From NCBI GenBank assembly GCA_035048485.1, contig CM068590.1, positions 13,748,494 through 13,812,493 on the forward strand: a stretch of 64,000 nt of DNA, read 5' to 3'. This document shows, one piece after another, positions 59,318 to 64,000 of this stretch. The stretch comes from Pteria penguin. Lineage: Eukaryota > Mollusca > Bivalvia > Pterioida > Pteriidae. A model generated the notes under the pieces. The model saw nothing but the letters and a program-made list of their open reading frames with translations, ran no database searches and was not told the DNA's origin. The translations under genes and the position numbers were made by a program. Every line of letters begins with the position of its first letter. Positions within the stretch are counted from its first letter, which is position 1.

Positions 59318-59480
59318 ACAGTGGCGGATCCAGGATTTCCAAGTACATGTATAAGTGAAAATACTCAGCCATTTTGGGTGCCAAGTCTGGAATTTTTCTC
59401 ATGTCATTTGAGTGTTTTCCAGATATACGCGTTTCAAAAATTTGGCGAAAAAAAGGGGGGGGGTCTAAATCCGCCACTGT
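59318..59480. mobile_element. MITE, 163 bp, with 12-bp terminal inverted repeats
   Basis: ACAGTGGCGGAT at 59318-59329 is exactly inverted at 59469-59480 (ATCCGCCACTGT). The interior has 'aaaatactcagccattttgg', 'gtgccaagtctgga', 'catttgagtgtttt' and a G-run. A partial relative lies at 48244-48360. It has no coding capacity. Confidence 0.8.
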
Positions 59481-60427
59481 GCTATATAAGTAATAGTTAT
59501 AGCGTTCACGTAATAATGATGATAAGGCATTACCATGGTGATGCTAAGATGACGTCATGTTACTATGACAACGGTGATTGTACCAATGTCGATTATGTGT
59601 TGGTATATTTGCTATGATACGATCCCCAAAGAATAATGAAATACCAAAGTTAAAAGGTTTTCGATTGTCATAAATCTGTATGCAGTGTCACTTAATGTCA
59701 AATATTCATGTGAAGAGGGGGGTTGTGAGTGAGATATGCGATAAGTCAAGATTAGAAATAAGAATTCTGAATGAGTTATAAATCGTGTTTCATTCATTTT
59801 CGATCAAAAACTTTGATATGTGATCCACTTTGAAACTATTTATACCTTGTGTCAAATACATTAGATATAAATAGTTTTAAAATGGTTTCCATGTTGGAAA
59901 GGGCAAGGGAAGACTGAATACAAGCTTTTTGTTTTTGTTTTGTTTTTGTACTTGTTTTTTATTTATTTATTTTTTGTTTTGTTTTGTTTTTTCTTTTATT
60001 TTAAACTTTAATAAGAGTAAATAACATCGGATTTGATATTGATTCAGGCTTCATTTTATTTTATTTATTCATTTTCCCTTTTTTTATCATACCCCGGCAT
60101 GGTAACATGATATTTCCAATATTTCCCTATATAGCTGAGTCCTTGATCACGTAGGCAGATCGCCCCAACGCACAATACTATATCACTACCTCCCCTACCT
60201 CTCTTAGAATTCGATAAATTAAACCAGCTACAATGTGCACTAAAAAGAATTGTATGAAAGGGTACCATACTGTGTGTAACCATCTAATGTTGGCGAGTAA
60301 CGTCCGCCGCGGAATCTGAACCAATAAGCAACGTGTCGTTATTAGTATATTAGCATTGTCATAAAGAAATCTTTTGCATGGGACTCATTATTAAATCAGA
60401 TCGAGTCGTCAAGAAAAGGAGTCATGC
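59481..60427. other. Non-coding, T-rich tract 59932-60070
   Basis: No gene. The T-rich part is of the TTTTG/TTTTA type. Confidence 0.5.
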
Positions 60428-60602
60428 GCGGATCCAGAGGGGTGGACCGGGGGTCTATACCCACCTTGAAATTCGGCGAAAATTACTTTTCATGTTATTT
60501 TTCGATGTAAAGAAAGTAGTTTTACACCTAAAATATGGGTGGACTCATTCTCAGAAAACGTGTTGGGGGAGTTCCCCCTCTCAACAAGATTTCTGGATCC
60601 GC
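60428..60602. mobile_element. Short GGATCC-ended element, copy 2, with 11-bp inverted ends
   Basis: GCGGATCCAGA at 60428-60438 is exactly inverted at 60592-60602 (TCTGGATCCGC). The interior matches 47929-48095. It is 175 bp and non-coding. Confidence 0.75.
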
Positions 60603-61683
60603 CCCTAGGAGTCAACATGCGAAAGTCGCACGTCCATACGCACAGTGCACTCGAAAATTCAATAATCAAGGTAAAGGGAATTGATATACTGTTGATAGTT
60701 TACGCGTTGAGTGATTCTGTCATATTTGTTATTAGGACATCTATTTTTAAAATAAAGAACACAACATTCACCTTTATATGCTGCCGGGTTTTGGCTAATG
60801 GACATTTACTATAGAGAAAATTATATATTAAAATTATTGTCATTTCCTCATTTGGGATTAGTTAGAATTTAAAGTGACGAAATCAGAATATGTAGGTTTG
60901 TGAGCAGTGCGAAATCGTTTACCAATGCGCTCATGATGTTTGATAGTTTATTAGAATTCTGCCTCCGAGTACTTTTCATTTAGTATTTAAATAATTGTTT
61001 AAAGCAACTTCAAATCGAAATAAAATGAAACTTTGTATAGTAACATACATTATATGTATCCTTCAAATTCATTCGAAATCAAATCAAATCTGAATTCGTA
61101 CCACTTTTTTCAAATTTTACAGAGAAATTTAATATCTGATTAAATGCTTTAATTATTGATTCATTCTACTGTCACGTTTTAATGTCCATTTTAATTTTTC
61201 TCACTACTAACTTTTAAAGCACATACCTCTGAAAATCAGTCTAAAATCCAAAATTATTCGAAACCAAAGAAATCCGACCTCTTTCGAATGTCAGCTTTAT
61301 TGACGCAGTTAATGTTGTCAATTTCGTGTAAACAACGATATGTATAGACACGAACAGAAAATGAGCTTCTAAAAACTTATCACTTCTTGTTTATTTATAT
61401 AAGTAAAGAAAGATAAAGGACCTCTAGCTAGAATGAGATAAAATTTACCTGTGGCACTGAGAGTTTAAAACGATTCTATGGATAATTGTTTGTTTGTTCC
61501 CGATGTTATTTAACTTTCTAAAGTATCGGTAATGTTACTTATTTATTTGTAGTATGTAAAATGCTTTTGACGATCGTGACTGACTCGGATGGCTCCGGTT
61601 TTTCAATCGTTATCATTCAATTAAAAATTATAGTTGTACATTTTACTGAGAGAGATCAAAAAGTTCGCGAAAAATAAAATAAA

Positions 61684-61685
<2 letters not shown>
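60603..61685. other. Non-coding
   Basis: Nothing recognised. Confidence 0.45.

Positions 61686-61734
<49 letters not shown>
61686..61734. repeat. (AAT)n microsatellite
   Basis: About 16 units. Confidence 0.95.
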
Positions 61735-62006
61735 GCAAATAAAGGTAAGACATGGTAATATGAAAGTTATGAAATGGGCCGGACCACATTCGCACAAATT
61801 TCCTCCTAAAGCTTCGCATGTACAAATTTTTAAATTTCTTTACTTTTTTTTACAATCCGTGGTTTTGTGCTCCCCCGCCCTCAAGCGGGTGGCATTATTT
61901 TTCAACAGAAATATGCGAATCACATACACTGTGTTTATAGGTGAACTGTGACAATTCAAATTTTAAGCAACTTTGTTTTCATTGTATTTTTTTAAATACA
62001 CTTAAC

Positions 62007-62098
62007 CACAGGGCTTTCGGCTCGTTGCCCCCCCCCCCCTTTCAGTTATTATATTGGTATAATTGAGGGCGGGGGAACAACGAGCCGAAAGCCCTGTG
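62007..62098. repeat. Perfect 21-bp inverted repeat with 50-base loop
   Basis: The arm at 62007-62027 (cacagggctttcggctcg plus ttg) is exactly inverted at 62078-62098. The loop starts with a C-run and ends 'gagggcggggg', which can extend the stem. A further copy of part of the loop ('tcccccgccctcaa') lies just upstream at about 61870-61883. Confidence 0.9.
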
Positions 62099-63087
62099 AC
62101 TTAACTTACCGGAAATGAATTCCTTTGAAACATTAAACAATGAAATCTAATACTGCGTTTGATTTTATAAATCGGTAATCTTCCTGTTGTCGTACACATT
62201 ATAAGGCACTACAAGACATACTGTTAAAGTCTCTATGGAGACTCAAATTTCCTTTACCTTGCACGAAAAAAGACAATACATTTCGATACTGTGAGAATCT
62301 CTTTGAGGAATCAAATTTCCGTTGCCTTGCACGTTCAAAGATATTACGCAATCGTAGTGTGAAAATCTCTCTATGGACTCAAATATCCGCCTCTGCATAC
62401 ACTGGCCAGTACCACAAAGGCGAAAAAAAATGAGGTGTGGTATCGATGATGTGGAAAAGTTAACGCAATTTACACTTACATTTATTGTACATCGTCTTTT
62501 TCACTTGTATAATTTTGATTCCATTAAAAATAAAACATGAACAAGAGTACAATGCATGTGACTTTACTGAACAAAAAGATCATTTTAATGAATAAGGAAA
62601 TACCAGGTTACTCTACTGTATTTGGAAAAATCTGTATGCAGTTTTTAAGCACTGGGCCTAAGACGTGGAAAGGGGCGGGGTCACACTTTCTTTATGATCA
62701 TACGATAAATTGATGCTGTAGACACTTTTTGGTGGCTGGGTTACAGGATTCCTCGCTTCCTTTTCAAGTCTCCATCGCCCCTTCCACTTTCTACCCGAAA
62801 CCAACTCCCTTTTTCAAGATCTTCCACTACCCCTTCACTTTCGATATCCTTCCCATGCCTTTGTACTTAGAGTATTCAAGAAGAAAAAAAATATTTGTTT
62901 TCAAGGACCGGTGTCTATGAAAACTACATACAGATATCCACAAATATTTTTTGGATGTTATCACGTCATATTTTCAACGAATTTTTAGCTGCTGTCTTCA
63001 ACCACCTTTTTATACCTAGGCTCTGATATGCGCTTATGGGACCATTTAGTTTTCCCCTTTCTATAATATTTATTAAAACCTATCCCT
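62099..63087. other. Non-coding with a diverged internal repeat
   Basis: Three similar segments of about 65 bases ('gtctctatggagactcaaat', 'tctctttgaggaatcaaatt', 'tctctctatggactcaaata') lie near 62232, 62294 and 62368. No gene. Confidence 0.45.
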
Positions 63088-63399
63088 TTGTTATATAAAA
63101 AGTTTATTGCCAAATTTAGAGTATCATCACACAATCTTCAGATAGAACGTGGAAGATATGAAAATGAAAAAAGAAATAGCAGATTATGTACCAATTGTAA
63201 CACCAACGATATTGAAGACGAGTTTCATTTTGTGCTTGTTTGTCCTAAGTATACTGACTTACGCTGTCGTTTTATCAAGCCTTATTATTACAATAGACCA
63301 TGTGTTTTTAAACTAATACAATTATTAAGCGTAAATAATGTCAAACAATTATTAAATCTTGGCAAATATCTGTATCTTGCCAGTAAATATAGATCATGA
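63088..63399 (+). mobile_element. 5'-truncated LINE fragment, reverse-transcriptase C-terminus
   Basis: Frame of 103 codons ending TGA 63397-63399: FIAKFRVSSHNLQIERGRYE, then SRLCTNCNTNDIEDEFHFVL and CPKYTDLRCRF. The Cys-x2-Cys ... His ... Cys pattern after 'RLC' is the usual C-terminal zinc segment of CR1/L2/RTE-like polyproteins in molluscs. It differs from the RNase H LINE at 21 kb. There is no credible start codon, and the 5' part is missing. Confidence 0.75.
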
Positions 63400-64000
63400 T
63401 ATATATATATACTCACTCTCCACTGTAATTCAAGACGTTAGTCTATCGTCCAATTATGTAACTGTATATATACATGTATGATGATGTATGTGCGTGCGTG
63501 TGTGTCGGTCTGTCTGCTTAAGTGTGTATGAGTATACGAATGTGTCTATATTTGTTTATCTTTGTCTCTTGTATATATTGTATATATCATGTTCTTGTTT
63601 GTGTTTTCTATATGCTGTACTGGCATTCGAAAATAAACTTAATGTGTAATTGGATCGATAACGCAATTATACATGTCTTAAATAGCAAAGAAATACACAG
63701 CAGATAAGTGGTCACTTCTAGATGGCCTTTTAATACATGTTGATCATATAACTCAGGAGTAGGGGAAAACGAAGGGTAGTTGCTCATTTAAAGTTTGTAT
63801 TATTTCATGTTACACATGTCTGTTGTGCTTTTTTTCCTCGATCAGTTATTATTTCTAAATAGATATCGCAGCACGATTGAATGAACAATGCATATTTATT
63901 AACTGGTTCTGCTGAAAGAATGAAGGAAAGAGAAAGAAGAAAAGACAGAAGGAAAGAAATAAAGGAAGAAAAAAGGAGAAAGAAAATGGAATGTGTATTT
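63400..64000. other. Non-coding; purine tract at the window end
   Basis: Probably includes the 3' end of the LINE. A GAAA/GGAA tract begins near 63912 and runs to about 63990. Confidence 0.5.

Overview
This window looks like AT-rich, repeat-rich, intron-bearing animal DNA, most probably from a bivalve mollusc. The support is a small secreted C-type lectin of molluscan type, a B-box/NHL (TRIM-like) gene, a coiled-coil plus death-domain gene, tRNA-derived SINEs ending in TCAA repeats, and non-autonomous elements with hairpin ends and internal tandem repeats. The species was not identified.

Layout. 0-3.25 kb is a decayed copy of the 3' half of the lectin gene that lies intact at 16.9-19.9 kb (- strand, four exons, 147 aa, signal peptide, EPN motif). 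Between them are a B-box/NHL gene (6.3-7.9 kb, +) with a frameshift near its 3' end, and a tandem-repeat element at 12.4-13.6 kb. 20.2-25.3 kb holds a minisatellite, a 5'-truncated LINE with 12-bp target-site duplications, a broken reverse-transcriptase element (Penelope-like, tentative), a 392-bp tandem duplication and a SINE fragment. 27.5-30.7 kb is dominated by simple repeats.

31.4-40.1 kb is a three-exon + strand gene for a 540-aa protein with a long coiled coil and a C-terminal death domain. 43.2-46.8 kb is a three-exon - strand model for an 89-aa protein of unknown family. 53.4-56.6 kb is a two-exon - strand gene for a 228-aa Tctex1-domain dynein light chain. The rest is intergenic or intronic DNA with SINEs, short inverted-repeat elements, microsatellites and a second 5'-truncated LINE at 63.1 kb.

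Three of the genes (lectin, TRIM-like, death domain) belong to families that are expanded in bivalve innate immunity. They do not form an operon or an obvious pathway, and a shared function is only a suggestion. The strongest unexpected signals are the complete coiled-coil/death-domain gene, the small unrecognised three-exon gene, the lectin duplication and its decay, and the near-identical 3' ends of the local LINE and SINE family. All exon boundaries were read by eye from GT/AG sites, phase and protein similarity known from memory; no search was run.
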